Both the position numbers and the translations under genes were made by a program. The notes under the pieces are model-generated. The model ran no database searches. It saw only the letters and a list, made by a program, of their open reading frames with translations, and was not told the DNA's origin. DNA of 64,000 bases from contig CM019069.1 of the NCBI GenBank assembly GCA_009667805.1, positions 93,841,204 to 93,905,203 of the forward strand, in the 5' to 3' direction. Every line of letters begins with the position of its first letter. Positions within the stretch are counted from its first letter, which is position 1. Source of the DNA: Leptobrachium leishanense (Eukaryota; Chordata; Amphibia; Anura; Megophryidae). Positions 10,628 through 20,796 of this stretch are shown here, in pieces.

Positions 10628-11060
10628 GGCCTTTACTTTTGAAGGCTCCCAGTTTTCCTGGTCAGTTCTTCCTCAGGGATTTATTGACAGTACCGCGATT
10701 TTCTCCCACGCACTTCGTGAGACTCTGTTGAGTTACAGTCCGCCGGAAGGCTCCACCTTACTACAGTATGTGGATGACCTCCTCCTTTGTATCCCCAGCC
10801 AAGCTGCATGTCACACTGACTCTGTTGCTCTCCTCAACCACCTACACTCAGAAGGCCACAAGGTGTCCAGAAAAAAGATGCAATTTTGCTCCACCTCTGT
10901 TGAATATTTGGGTTTTGTTCTCACTCTGGGATCTCGTGTCCTCTCACCGTCCTGCAATCAGAGCCTGCTCCAACTCAAGCATCCTGCCTCCAAAACAGAC
11001 ATGTTGTCCTTTCTAGGGATGGTGAATTTTTGTCGCCACTGGATACCAGATTGTTCCTAA
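10628..11060 (+). pseudogene. pol: ERV pol: reverse transcriptase palm and thumb
   Basis: The frame resumes the RT interrupted at 9291: a WSVLPQGF block, then LLQYVDDLLLC with the catalytic YVDD codons at 10767-10778, a YLGFVLTLGSR block and a DMLSFLGMVNFCRHW block. A TAA stop near 11058 separates it from the following connection/RNase H frame, which continues in the same family order. It lies within the right arm and duplicates 6556-7002. Confidence 0.85.
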
Positions 11061-11102
11061 TATGACTCTGTTATTCGTGCGTCTGCTGTTTGGTCTCCGG
11101 AC

Positions 11103-12425
11103 ATGGTGTCTGCCTTTGATACGTTAAAGGAACTGTTGGCTACTGCACCAGCACTGGGGCTACCGAACTATAAACTGCCTTTCCACCTCTACTGTAGGGT
11201 GGATGGGTGCACAATGGCGGCTGTTCTTGCACAGGTCCACGGGGGGGGGGGTGCTGGGTCCAACTGCCTTTTTGTCAGAAGTCCTGCCACCTGTTGTTCA
11301 GGGAATGCCCAATTGTCTCCACTCCTTGGCTGCCTGTGCCATGGCTGTGGAAACGGTTCAGTCCTTAACCCTAGTACTGACACTATTCTCCATACACAAC
11401 ACAATGTCTTGCATGTACTTCGTAATCTATCTACCCAGCACATTTCTTCCCAACGTTTGTCTGGTTATGAAACTGTACTAACTTCCACCTCCAATTTGTC
11501 TGTCAAATACTCTTCTGTCACTTCTGGTCCTTCTGCTGTTCTTAACGCCCTTCTGTGTCTATGCGAAGGCCATGAGGAGTCTCGCGAATTACATGACTGT
11601 CTTCCGCTCATTCAACTAACAACTTCTCCTAAATCTGATCTTTCTGACACTCCTCTAGAAGATCCTGATGTTCGTCATAGCTTTGTTGATGGCTCCTGTT
11701 CTCGTCCCTCTGATTCACAGTATCTGACTGGTTATGCTGTGGTTGAATTGCCTGACATTGTGCATGAATCTTCTTCCATTCGTTCAAACTCTTCGCAAGC
11801 TGTGGAACTTTTTGCTTTAACAGCTGCATGTAAACTTTTTAAAGATTTCCCTGTCACCATTTATACTGACTCTCGTTATGCATTTGGTGTTGTGCATGAT
11901 TTTGGTGCTCTCTGGCACCGCCGTGGTTTTACTACTGCTGATGGTCGTCCTATTTCTCATTCTGATCTGATTTCTGATCTCCTGTCTGCTATTCTATTGC
12001 CTTTTCGTCTTGCTGTTGTCAAATGCAAAGGTCATGATCCTGTTGACTCTTTTGTTTCTTGTGGCAATCAGTTTGCTGAGGCTACGTCTAAAGCTGCTGC
12101 TTTTTCATCTCCTACCATTTCTCTTGTTCCTCACCCTCCAATTGTCACCTGCTACCTTTTTCCTTTTCTGCTACCCCAGAAATGGTTGCTCAAAGAACAC
12201 CAGGAAGGTGCTACTGAATATGATGTTTTTCATTGGGCCTCAGAAGGCCTTGTGAAGTCTAATGAAATTCCGCCTGATGTTAGAATTTATGAGAAAGAAG
12301 GGAGAGTGGGCCTACTTGCTGCAGCAGCCCCCTTTTTTATTTTCATGGTCCTGGTCACAGATCTCCCAAACTCACAAACCGTGAAATGGCTAAACATTTT
12401 TATGTTTGTAATCTTAAGGCTATGA
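11103..12425 (+). CDS. pol: ERV pol: connection, RNase H and start of integrase
   Basis: This 440-codon open frame begins with a thumb/connection block (FDTLKELLATAPALGLPNY) and has RNase H motifs FVDGSCS, YTDSRYAFGV and GNQFAEATSKAA. Its last third holds KWLLKEHQEGATEYDVFHW, the start of the linker to integrase. A frameshift near 12300 moves integrase to another frame with KLTNREMAKHF, LKAMINSQLS and CYGQ, a degraded HHCC zinc-binding domain. The L1 insertion at 12477 then cuts integrase, and only a few codons resume after 14552. ATG at 11103 is internal to pol, not a real start. Confidence 0.82.
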   Translation: MVSAFDTLKELLATAPALGLPNYKLPFHLYCRVDGCTMAAVLAQVHGGGGAGSNCLFVRSPATCCSGNAQLSPLLGCLCHGCGNGSVLNPSTDTILHTQHNVLHVLRNLSTQHISSQRLSGYETVLTSTSNLSVKYSSVTSGPSAVLNALLCLCEGHEESRELHDCLPLIQLTTSPKSDLSDTPLEDPDVRHSFVDGSCSRPSDSQYLTGYAVVELPDIVHESSSIRSNSSQAVELFALTAACKLFKDFPVTIYTDSRYAFGVVHDFGALWHRRGFTTADGRPISHSDLISDLLSAILLPFRLAVVKCKGHDPVDSFVSCGNQFAEATSKAAAFSSPTISLVPHPPIVTCYLFPFLLPQKWLLKEHQEGATEYDVFHWASEGLVKSNEIPPDVRIYEKEGRVGLLAAAAPFFIFMVLVTDLPNSQTVKWLNIFMFVILRL

Positions 12426-12476
12426 TTAATTCCCAACTTTCTCGTCGTCTTTGTTATGGACAAGAATATGTATCTG

Positions 12477-14536
12477 AGGGCGGAGCTGACTTCCGGCGGG
12501 TACAGTCGCACTCTGCGGAGCTCTCTGACTATATCTTTAAAGTTCGTGATTATCTGCGACTGACCCACGGGTAACTTACATCCCAGACGCACAGAACCCT
12601 GCTGACCTAGCACCCTTTTCCCGGACGGAAGATTAAGGACCGTTTGGTGGAAATTGGGAGGATTTTGTGAACTGCGGCCTATACCTGGCGGCCATATCTG
12701 AAGCGCTTCTCCAGTACCACGCGGTGTCCCATTCGGCGGCGTTCTCTGACTATCCCCATACCCATGGGTAGGAAGTTGGGCAAAAAACCCCAATCGCCGG
12801 AATGGCCCCCGGCAGGGAGACATCCGGGATTCACTGGGGGACCCCCGACGGAGGCGGCATGATTCCCCGCAGACTTACATATCTCCAATGGCCAGTTCTT
12901 CAGAAGGTGAGGACCCTTATTGGTCGGAGGCCTCAGTGGCAGCAAGGGGGACGCCCCGGAAAGTGGAGATGGCGAAATGGGTGATGGATGCCCCCAATGC
13001 TCCAAAGCTGACAGTGACACGCAAGCTCAAGGAGACGCCTGGGCCCTCTGGTGATGCGACGATGGTACCACCGGTTGCACATAGAGTACCGGAGGGCGCC
13101 GGCCTTATGCTCCTCACGGAGGGTGCCATCCGACGCCTGTTGGGAGAAACGCTAGAGGAGATGCGAACGAATTGGCAAACGGACTTTGCGTCCCTGTCAT
13201 CGGAAATGGTATCTATTAAGGGACGACTGACGGCGGTGGAAATGCGAGTGGAGGAGACCGAGGCGTCGCATGCACACCTAGAACCGCAACTGGAATCTCT
13301 CAAAGCACAGGTATCCCTACTTACTGATGCGGTGGAAGCTGCGGAGACCCGTCACCGACGGAAAAATGTGCGAATTCGGGGGATCCCGGAAACGGTCGCT
13401 GCTGACGCCTTGCTGTCATTTGTCAATGGTTTTGCATTACATGTACTGAGGTCACCAACCGGGACTCTTATCTTCAGACATGCCATCCACCTGTGGAAAG
13501 CGGCGACTGCCCCTGCGGACTCCCCACGTGACGTGCTCGCCATTGCCTCAGAGGAAGCGGACAAGCGTCATCTAATGTCGTCCCGGCTGCCCGGGCATCG
13601 ATACCTTTTGAGGGCCTCTCTTTGGTGCTATTCAACGATCTGCTTTTCATGACGCTGCTTGCCCGGCAGCAATTTCGCGAGATAACTGCTTCTTTGAGGG
13701 GCGCTGGGGTGCGTTATCGCTGGGGGGTGGCGGGTACATTATACGTTTGCCACGACAACTTGTCTCACTTGGTGTCCTCCCAGGATGATGCCTGATGCCT
13801 GTTGAGTTCTCTGGGCCTTTCTTCTGCCCCGAAGGCCACTGACCCTGACTCACAGGGCCCCTCCACTGTTTCGATGGACACGGGTTAGTCTCTGGAACCT
13901 GAGTTTTTTCCTTCCACTCCTGGAATGTTTGATTATATTGTACCATTGATTGTATTGATTATATTGATACTACTGTACCCCCCCACTCTCAGCTATTTTT
14001 CTCGGTGATTACGGCACTGTCATCCCATTTTGATCACTCCCCTCCCTTTCACATTTACCACCAGTATTTTCGCAGTATCTGTTTCTGATGTAGTTCTTGA
14101 ATATGTACAGATGCTGTGTATATTATTATTAATTTTTTTTTATTAATATTTTTTTTTAAAAATAAATAAATAAATTATTTATTTTTATTTTTTTGGAGAC
14201 TTCCCGCCTTGGCATTTTTTGTCTTTTACGAGGCGTGAAGACTCCACAGGAGGTTATTGTAGCAGGGTTTATCTATGCATTTTACTTTGTTAAGTGAATT
14301 GCAAGCAGACATGACGGGGTCTTGCGCGGCCGCCTATCTTTATCTTTATTTTATTTTTTTGTGTTTATTAGTACTCTTTTATTATCTTGTCGCCCTCGAT
14401 CTTACGTCAATTCACTCCATCTCCATTTTATTTTTTTATAAGCGAATGTGATGTTTGGCCCTGCGCGGCCACGTTTATTGGATGGTTTGTAACCTTATTT
14501 CTTTCTAAAATAAAAATTTTAAATATAAAAAAAAAA
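12477..14536 (+). mobile_element. HAL1-like L1 element (2060 bp, ORF1 only)
   Basis: Both ends are fixed by 15-bp duplications AAGAATATGTATCTG (12462-12476 and 14537-14551). It has a ~290-bp G/C-rich 5' leader, ORF1 from 12764, an A/T-rich 3' region with an ATTTATT-rich stretch near 14160 and a short poly(A). There is no endonuclease or RT. The copy seems to be full length at the 5' end because it starts in leader sequence before ORF1. It must have used another element's RT. It splits the ERV integrase domain. Confidence 0.87.
12764..13795 (+). pseudogene. L1/Tx1 ORF1, right copy with two 1-base indels
   Basis: It has the same coiled coil, RRM and C-terminal domain order as the 343-residue copy at 3821-4852. 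Here a run of A near 12782 is six instead of five, and a run of C near 13583 is three instead of four, so the frame shifts after the start and again before the C-terminal domain. The interior 12888-13580 remains open. The two indels cancel in length. Confidence 0.8.
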
Positions 14537-14551
14537 AAGAATATGTATCTG

Positions 14552-15115
14552 CATTAACAATAATAAATAGAAAAATGCTTATTGCTCATTTAGATATATT
14601 AATTTCGATATATTAGTACGGCTTTAAAATCTGATATTAATAACTGCTTTTTACAGGGAAAGTCATTTTACTTAACTCGCTGTTCCAACAGATGGATAAA
14701 CCGCAAGTTCCTCTTTTTCGGTACAAGGAGAAATGGGTGCTGGACATCCTGAAACAAGCTAAATTCGAACATCGTGACAATGACGCAAAAATAACTTGAC
14801 ATTTGGAAACAGCTGATATTTGACTTTCGTTTCTATGATTTAATCCATAATGCATTTGCAATTTTACTGCTGATGTTAAATAAAATATTAGTTAACACCC
14901 CTGCTTCCGTTTACGCACCAACTGGCATAAAAGCCTGTAACAATCCTCTGATTAAAGAAGAGAGGTCACTTGGCTTTATCCAAGAAAGACTACATAGATG
15001 AGCGATCGAGTCTGTGTCGTTTCTTCCAGTGCGCACTTAAATTGATTGACTTCTCCAACACTATTTGGCAGCAGCAGGCATTCGAGAAAAAGTCTGGTTA
15101 AAGTCTTCCCTAACA
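14552..15115 (+). mobile_element. Putative ERV LTR / U5 region
   Basis: The segment precedes a primer-binding site at 15118 by two bases and ends in AACA, as an LTR should. An AAATAAA polyadenylation-type signal lies near 14874. The LTR start could not be fixed and no second LTR was found in the window, so this is inferred. The part 14625-14812 is repeated at 22541-22733. Confidence 0.4.
14625..14812 (+). repeat. 188-bp segment shared with 22541-22733
   Basis: The two copies match over essentially their whole length with a handful of substitutions and carry a small frame beginning MDKPQ. The first copy runs into putative LTR sequence, the second directly into an ERV integrase core. The mirror in the left arm is at about 2804-2991. 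Its role is not recognised. Confidence 0.75.
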
Positions 15116-15117
15116 AT

Positions 15118-15128
15118 TGGCGCCCAAC
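15118..15128 (+). promoter_or_regulatory. Retroviral primer-binding site (tRNA-Lys1,2 type)
   Basis: TGGCGCCCAAC matches the first 11 bases of the standard tRNA-Lys1,2 primer-binding site. It lies two bases after a CA-ending sequence. The gag ATG at 15137 is only eight bases downstream, which is much shorter than a usual retroviral leader, so either the leader was deleted or the first ATG is not the true start. Confidence 0.6.
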
Positions 15129-15136
15129 AATCAGAG

Positions 15137-15334
15137 ATGGGTAACGAACAGAGTAACCATGAGGGGTGGAAGACTGCATACAAGTTGGTTGAAGAAAGAG
15201 CAGGGAAAAAGAATGTTATGAAAATAAAGCTTCTTGGTAGAGTCTGTGGCTTACATAGTCCCAGACTACAAGCAGAGGAATGGCGAAGCTTATTGAAGAA
15301 TAAAAAAGGAATGTTGACCGATAATGGAATATGT
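15137..15334 (+). pseudogene. gag: ERV gag N-terminus, matrix-like (right copy)
   Basis: The frame opens with MGNEQS, which fits N-myristoylation, and continues for 66 codons rich in Lys and Leu until a stop. Downstream the reading is interrupted by LINE sequence (15345-16722) and resumes at 16730 with an AWYRVAKEIEKEGW block. It encodes the membrane-targeting part of a Gag polyprotein. No close family is recognised. The lineage is inferred from the neighbouring pol as class I (gamma/epsilon-like). Confidence 0.65.
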
Positions 15335-15344
15335 TGAACATCTA

Positions 15345-15436
15345 AAAACACATATCTTTTTTCAGCCTATATGTCTTTTTTCAGCCTATTGTCTTTTTTC
15401 AGCCTATATAACTATGTAACTATGTAACTATGTAAC
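15345..15436 (+). repeat. CR1-like 3' tail fragment with TATGTAAC repeats (right copy)
   Basis: Three near-copies of a CTTTTTTCAGCCTAT segment are followed by ACTATGTA repeats. It is the mirror of 2180-2271 and matches the tail of the CR1 element at 63153. Confidence 0.7.
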
Positions 15437-16722
15437 ATAGATAACAGGATCAGAAACAACATGGGTGTACCTCAGGGAGATCATGCCAAACTAACCTTAT
15501 TGACTTTTTTGATTGGGTAACAAAAATAATAGACAAAGGTGGTGCAGTAGACATTGATTATTTAGATTTCAGTAAGGCTTTTGATACTGTTCCGCATAGA
15601 AGGCTTATCAATAAATTGCAATCTTTGAGCTTGGATTCCAATATTGTTGAATGGATTAGGCAGTGTCTGAGTGACAGGCAACAGAGGGTTGTGGTAAATG
15701 GAGTTTATTCGGCGCAAGGTCTTGTTACCAGTGGCGTACCTCTGGGGTCAGTACTTGGACCCATTCTCTTTAATAATTTTATTAGTGATATTGCAGAAGG
15801 TATTAATGGTAAAGTATGTCTTTTTGCTGATGACACAAAAATTTGCAACAGGGTTGACGTTCCTGGAGGGATCAGCCAAATGACAAATGATTTAGGTAAA
15901 CTAAAAAAATGGTCGGAGCTGTGGCAATTGAGTTTTAACGTGGATAAGTGCAAGATAATGCACCTGGGGTGTAAAAACCCAAGTGCTGAATATAGAATAT
16001 TTGATACAGTCCTAACCTCAACATCTGAGGAAAGGGATTTAGGGGTTATTATTGCAGAGGATCTAAGGGTAAGTAGTCAATGTAATAGAGCAGCAGGAAA
16101 TGCTAGCAGAATGCTTGGTTGTGTAGGGAGAGGTATTAGCAGTAGGAAAAGGGAAGTGCTCATGCCACTGTACAGAGCACTGGTGAGACCTCACTTGGAG
16201 TACTGTGTGCAGTACTGGAGACCGTATCTCCAGAAGGATATAGACATCTTAGAGAGAGTTCAGAGAAGGGCTACTAAAATGGTGTACGGCTTGAAGGAGA
16301 AAAGTTACCAGGAAAGGCTTAATGATCTTAACATGTATAGCTTGGAAAAAAGACGAGACAGAGGAGATATGATAGAAACATTTAAATACGTAAACGGAAT
16401 CCACAAGGTAGAGGAAGGGAGTATATTTAAAAGGAAACAAAGCAGCAAAACAAGAGGACATAGTCTTAGATTAGAGGGGCAAAGGTTTAAAAGTAACATC
16501 AGGAAGCATTATTTTACTGAGAGGGTGGTGGATACATGGAACAGCTTCCAGTAGAAGTGGTAGAGGCCAAAAAGTGATTGAATTTAAGCAGGCATGGGAT
16601 AGGCATAAGGCTATCCTAAACAAAAGATAAATCCAGGTAAAGTATCCATGTAATTGGGCAGACTAGATGGGCCAAAAGGTTCTTATCTGCCGACATTTTC
16701 TATGTTCCTATGTTTCTAACAT
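15437..16722 (+). mobile_element. CR1 LINE 3' half inserted in gag
   Basis: The element encodes a 312-codon frame (15616-16554) preceded by a readable DYLDFSKAFDTVPHRR block. The frame holds GVPLGSVLGPILF, FADDTK (catalytic) and the CR1 C-terminal LYRALVRPHLEYCVQYW and ERVQRRATKMV blocks, then WNSFQ where CR1 normally has WNSLP. An in-frame break near 16550 follows. The 3' end carries the CR1 motif TAGATGGGCCAAAAGG and a short ATGTTCCT tail. It is 5'-truncated, with no endonuclease. The insertion separates matrix-like gag from the rest. Confidence 0.9.
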
Positions 16723-16729
16723 AAGCATG

Positions 16730-17321
16730 GTATAGAGTTGCAAAAGAGATTGAAAAAGAAGGGTGGATAGAAACAGAGGAGAATAGCAAGGGAAAAAACA
16801 ATTACTATTACCTCACCCCAGAATCCGAGCCCCCTTCTTATGGTGAAAAATCCAAAAAGAAAATAGTAAACCCAGCCCCCACAGGTCTCTACCCTGTTCT
16901 AAGCATAGATGGGGCATACTACACCCCTGGTCCTGCCGTGCCTTCATCAGCAACTGCAAGCCAGGTACTGACCATTTCCCCTATTATGCCCAATCTGGAC
17001 ACCAATTTACAGACGGTAAACCGGACCAGTGACTCAGGTCAATTGTCATTGTCCAGCCATTCGTATGACTCAGTAAATTGTACAGAGGAGTCCCTGATGT
17101 CCCATGTAGGGTTGCCCACGCCCCAGGTTGCCCGTACCAAACCCACGACCCTCACAACCTTCCCACCCCAGAACCAAGACCTCACAACCTTCCCACCCAC
17201 CAAACCGACACCACCTACCCTTTCCACCAAGATGATGGCTGACCAAGCAACTGCTATAAGAGTGATATATATTTGTGTATATAGTGTGTGTATTTGTATA
17301 TATGGATGTGTATGTATATAA
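16730..17321 (+). pseudogene. gag: ERV gag, proline-rich middle part (right copy)
   Basis: The reading continues matrix sequence (AWYRVAKEIEKEGW), then a PESEPPSYGEKSKKK stretch containing a PPSY late-domain-like motif, then Pro/Ser/Thr-rich spacer sequence up to 17321. Two nearly identical short units around 17150-17200 (CTCACAACCTTCCCACCC) make a small internal duplication. No capsid homology region or zinc knuckle was found, so gag appears to end in this region or to be truncated. Confidence 0.6.
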
Positions 17322-18740
17322 AGTATGAGACGAAATATGTATAATTTTAAATGGCAGTTGGACAGGGATGCCTGTTCCGACTCTTGTAAATGGTTACAAA
17401 ATATGATGAATTCTTTTAAATAGGATGAAATTGATTTAAAGTATAGGGTGATCATCCATAGGATGCGGATGATAATTTATGAGTCAATATGAGAAGAGGT
17501 TGAGTAAGTGTATGGAGAGACATTGTGAAAGGAAAATGGCATGTAGACAAATGAATGAAGTAATAGTGCAAAGATTGTTGTTTGAAAGAAGAATGTGAGA
17601 CATGATGGTATAGGATGAGGCCAAAAGATTTAGGAAAGCCTATCCTAGATATGGCAACTATAGGTTGCTTTCCAGTAGAGAGCCTTAAGAAGGACATGTA
17701 GGTGATTCGTAGTATGTATGCAGAAGGTGATGTGAATGAGGACACAGGACCTAGGTGAAGGTCAGAGATGTAAAGCACGGTAAGCAAAGAATGTGGTATT
17801 TAGGAAAGTTTTAGTATTATCCAAAAGCAAAGTAGACAGATGAGACATGACACCTTCTTTGTTTGTGACATGATTCCATTGTTAGGTGCTTGCCAAGAGA
17901 ATCCACTTGTCCCCTCTGCGTTGTTTACTGTTGTAGTGTATATGACATATGTGAAGTATAAGATGTCTGTACGCGGAATTGTTATTCTTGTAGATAGAAC
18001 GTGTGTCTATATTAATTGAGGGATTTTTGCAAACACCCTACTTTTTTTTTAATTATTTTAGTAAAAAATAGTTTTATACAAAATATGTGCCGTGGATCGA
18101 GAGGCTACACATTCTATCAGTATTGCTCTGCATGACAGAGTGCTACGGAGCCCGATAGAGATCTGTAGAGGTTTAAAACTGTACTCCATCCTGACGGTTC
18201 AGGGATGAATACAAGTTAGCTAATATAAGTCGCAAATAAAGTGTTCAGAGAAAAAAAAAAAGGGAGCTTTAAAATATTCTGTATTCTCTTGATTTATGTT
18301 TTTTTATGTGGTAGAAAAGAGAAGCAGGATGTAGACCACAAAGTGAAACTGAAAAGGTTAAATTGCTTCCCTTTTTCGATGACTACGCAGATGTGTTAAC
18401 CCTGTAGGAAAAAAAAGGAAAAACAAGAAATGTACAACTCTATGCAATTTTGGGTAGAGCGAGTTTATTTTATCTCCTGCAATAGCCCCCTTATTTTGGT
18501 TTATAGTGGATAGTATGCAAACTGTCTGTATCAGAAGATTGCAGGTTCTTATTTTTAAGGAGAAATGTGTATTTTGTATAGGATTTTCTAGTTAATGACC
18601 ACCCCAGACAGAGTGTGACCTAGCTATGTACATGAGAAAGATACTAATGTCTGAAAAGTTTTGTCCCCCAATTCTCTAACAACTCAAGATATTAGTTACA
18701 ACAGTCTGGTGAGGACTGGTGATTAAGTATGGATTACGAT
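17322..18740. other. Unassigned sequence between ERV fragments
   Basis: I see no convincing gene. It is A/T-rich, with an AATAAAG signal near 18236 followed by an A run at 18251, and several short ERV-like stretches that could not be placed. The comparison with the left arm ends at 17618. Confidence 0.5.
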
Positions 18741-19385
18741 AATTAAAAGAAAGACGTGGGCAGCACCGAGCTGGGACGGACCGTTCCAAGTATTGGCACC
18801 GCATGACATTTCTGCCATCCTCCAACAAACACAGCCCAAACATCTGTCACCCTTCCCCGTCTACTCTCCTTCCTTTTCCTGACGGAGGTAATTCTGATTG
18901 TGATGATGATAGCCACGAGGCCCCTATGAACTCTGGTTCTGATGACTCCCCTGGCCCCATACCCTTCTGCCCACACACAGAAACAGCTTACCTGACACTG
19001 TATGTGGATGGCTCCCGCTTCACGGACGGGTTTGATAAATATCATACTGACTGTGCTGTTACGAGTGAATTCCTCATTCTTCCCCCTCGCCTCCACCGTT
19101 TCTGCCCAAAAAAGCGGAACTGCACTCACACAAACCTGTTTCCTTTATTTACACAGTTTCCAGATACGCATATGGGGTCACTCATGATTTTGGTCTGATT
19201 TGTGAAAGTAAAAGCACATAGCAAGCTTAATACCCCAGAAGCCAGAGGAAATCACCTAGCGGCACAGACACAGGAAAAGGAACTCGAGCAGCCAGTTCCA
19301 TTGTTAGTACAGATTACAGAGTTACAGATATCACAGTTGAAGGGCTCTGAAACAAGCAGTGAAACACACGCATAAATGGGCCCTT
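18741..19385 (+). pseudogene. pol: Second ERV: pol connection/RNase H remnant
   Basis: The sequence reads ILQQTQPKHLS and, after a shift, an Asp-rich stretch followed by YLTLYVDGSRFTDGFDKYH, the first strand and catalytic Asp of a retroviral RNase H domain. After about 19200 a VKVKAHSKLNTPEARGNHLA block fits the end of RNase H (GN-x-x-A with the Asp replaced). Multiple frameshifts are present. It is a different ERV copy from that in the inverted repeat: the VDGS block and flanks differ. It leads toward integrase and env in normal order. Confidence 0.75.
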
Positions 19386-19534
19386 ACACCTTTCAAAAAC
19401 ATTGATGTTTACTCTCATCGGCCTACACAATCTGTCACCTTTTGAAATACTGTTCGGCACGGCCCTCAGACTAGGGTGCTATGTCCCTCAGCAACTGCAA
19501 CTACAATCTGACAGTCTGGTAAAATACGTCACCA

Positions 19535-19804
19535 GTGTTTCAAAAAACATTAACTGATATCCATGGTCAGGTGTTCTCTTGCTTTCCAGATCCTGAAAGT
19601 ATCAACGGCACTCATCAATTAGTCCCGGGAGATTGGGTACTAGTTAAGAAGTTCCTTCGAATAAACCCTCTGGAGCCCAGATACGGCGGTCCTTTCCAGG
19701 TCCTCCTTACAACAACAACATCGGTAAAACTGGAAGGAAAGACCACCTGGATCCACACTTCCCACTGTAAAAAAGACCTGTGCACCGGAGACAGACCAGA
19801 CAAT
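19535..19804 (+). pseudogene. pol: Second ERV: integrase C-terminal domain
   Basis: The frame contains VPGDWVLVKKFLRINPLEPR and YGGPFQVLLTTTTSVKLEG, followed by TTWIHTSHCKK. This is the SH3-like, DNA-binding C-terminal domain of gamma-type retroviral integrases. The zinc-binding and catalytic domains upstream are missing or unreadable between 19385 and 19535, so the integrase is non-functional. The env start overlaps or follows directly, as in gammaretroviruses. Confidence 0.82.
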
Positions 19805-19814
19805 AACCCAACCA

Positions 19815-20185
19815 TGATCGTGTATATCCTTCTCATTTGGGGAGCGGGAATTGAGGGGCAGGTGGATGTTATAGTGGAACTGATGGTTGCTACCGTATTA
19901 CAACAGGTAGTGGGGGGACAGGTGGGCATTGTCAGAGGGCAACAGATTGCTGCCACCGGTGAAATTGCTGCTGCCGGCGAAAACAGATTAACCACTTTCT
20001 GGTACAATTGCTCTAACACTCGCGTGGCAACTTATACCTTTAACTATTGTGATGTAAACCCCTGTCCAGACCCCCGCTTGCAGTGTATCCGGAGAAATGG
20101 TATCCCACACAATTACGATATATATATGTGCGTTACCAATGACTATTGGGGACAGGAGTGTGGTAGTTGGGGATCAGTGGGGTGA
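19815..20185 (+). pseudogene. env: Second ERV: env surface-subunit N-terminus
   Basis: The frame is continuous with the integrase end and has an internal ATG at 19815 followed by a hydrophobic leader-like segment. It then has a cysteine-containing region (WYNCSNTRV, FNYCDVNPCPDPRLQC) with N-glycosylation-type sites, and ends with a stop at 20183. The rest of the surface subunit up to about 20790 can be followed only in broken frames. Assignment to env rests on position and on the downstream transmembrane subunit. Confidence 0.65.
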
Positions 20186-20796
20186 ATACTGGGGTTTCCT
20201 GGGGACACAAACCACAAAGCACCCTAGACAAGAAACATAAAAATGGTAGATAACTTCTTACTCGTATGACACTGAAAATGGCCCCAAACACATGCCCCAG
20301 CCAAGAATTGCAGTAGTCAGATGATGACGAGGTATTTAAGCCTAGAACAGGGGCAACGGCACTGAAACTGATCCTAACCCTAGAAAATCCCAGACCCGGG
20401 GATGTAGGGACCTACGTTCTGGGCATGTGGGTAAAGGGGGTTCAGAGAATCCTCGGAGCCTGGGTAAATTCCGCCTGCGAGACATGTACTTGGACCGGAC
20501 TGGGTCCCCCTACACCAACAGTCTAGGCCCCTTAAACGCCACATAACCTCTTCCAATGGTATAGTGGCCATCACTGATCCCACTTTCGAGGATACTATTG
20601 CCATTGAAACAGGATACTCAGATGTGAATGTTTGGTTAGAATGAATGAAATATAGCGCTCAATCCCACAAGAGAACCAATTGCTATGTGTGTGGCAGTGC
20701 TAGGCCTCATCTAGGTACGGTACTTCTTAATATCCCGAGGATATCGAGGAATGTTTTTTCAGTTTGTTTACCAACACACACTAAATCAAAATACTT

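Larger units (their letters stand above)
9360..17618. repeat. Right arm of the inverted repeat
   Basis: This is the mirror of 1-8251. Reading on the plus strand it carries ERV pol, a Penelope-like insertion, a HAL1-like L1, a primer-binding site, gag and a CR1 LINE. Homology to the left arm is still present where the window begins, so 17618 is only the last position that can be compared, not a proven repeat end. Confidence 0.97.
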
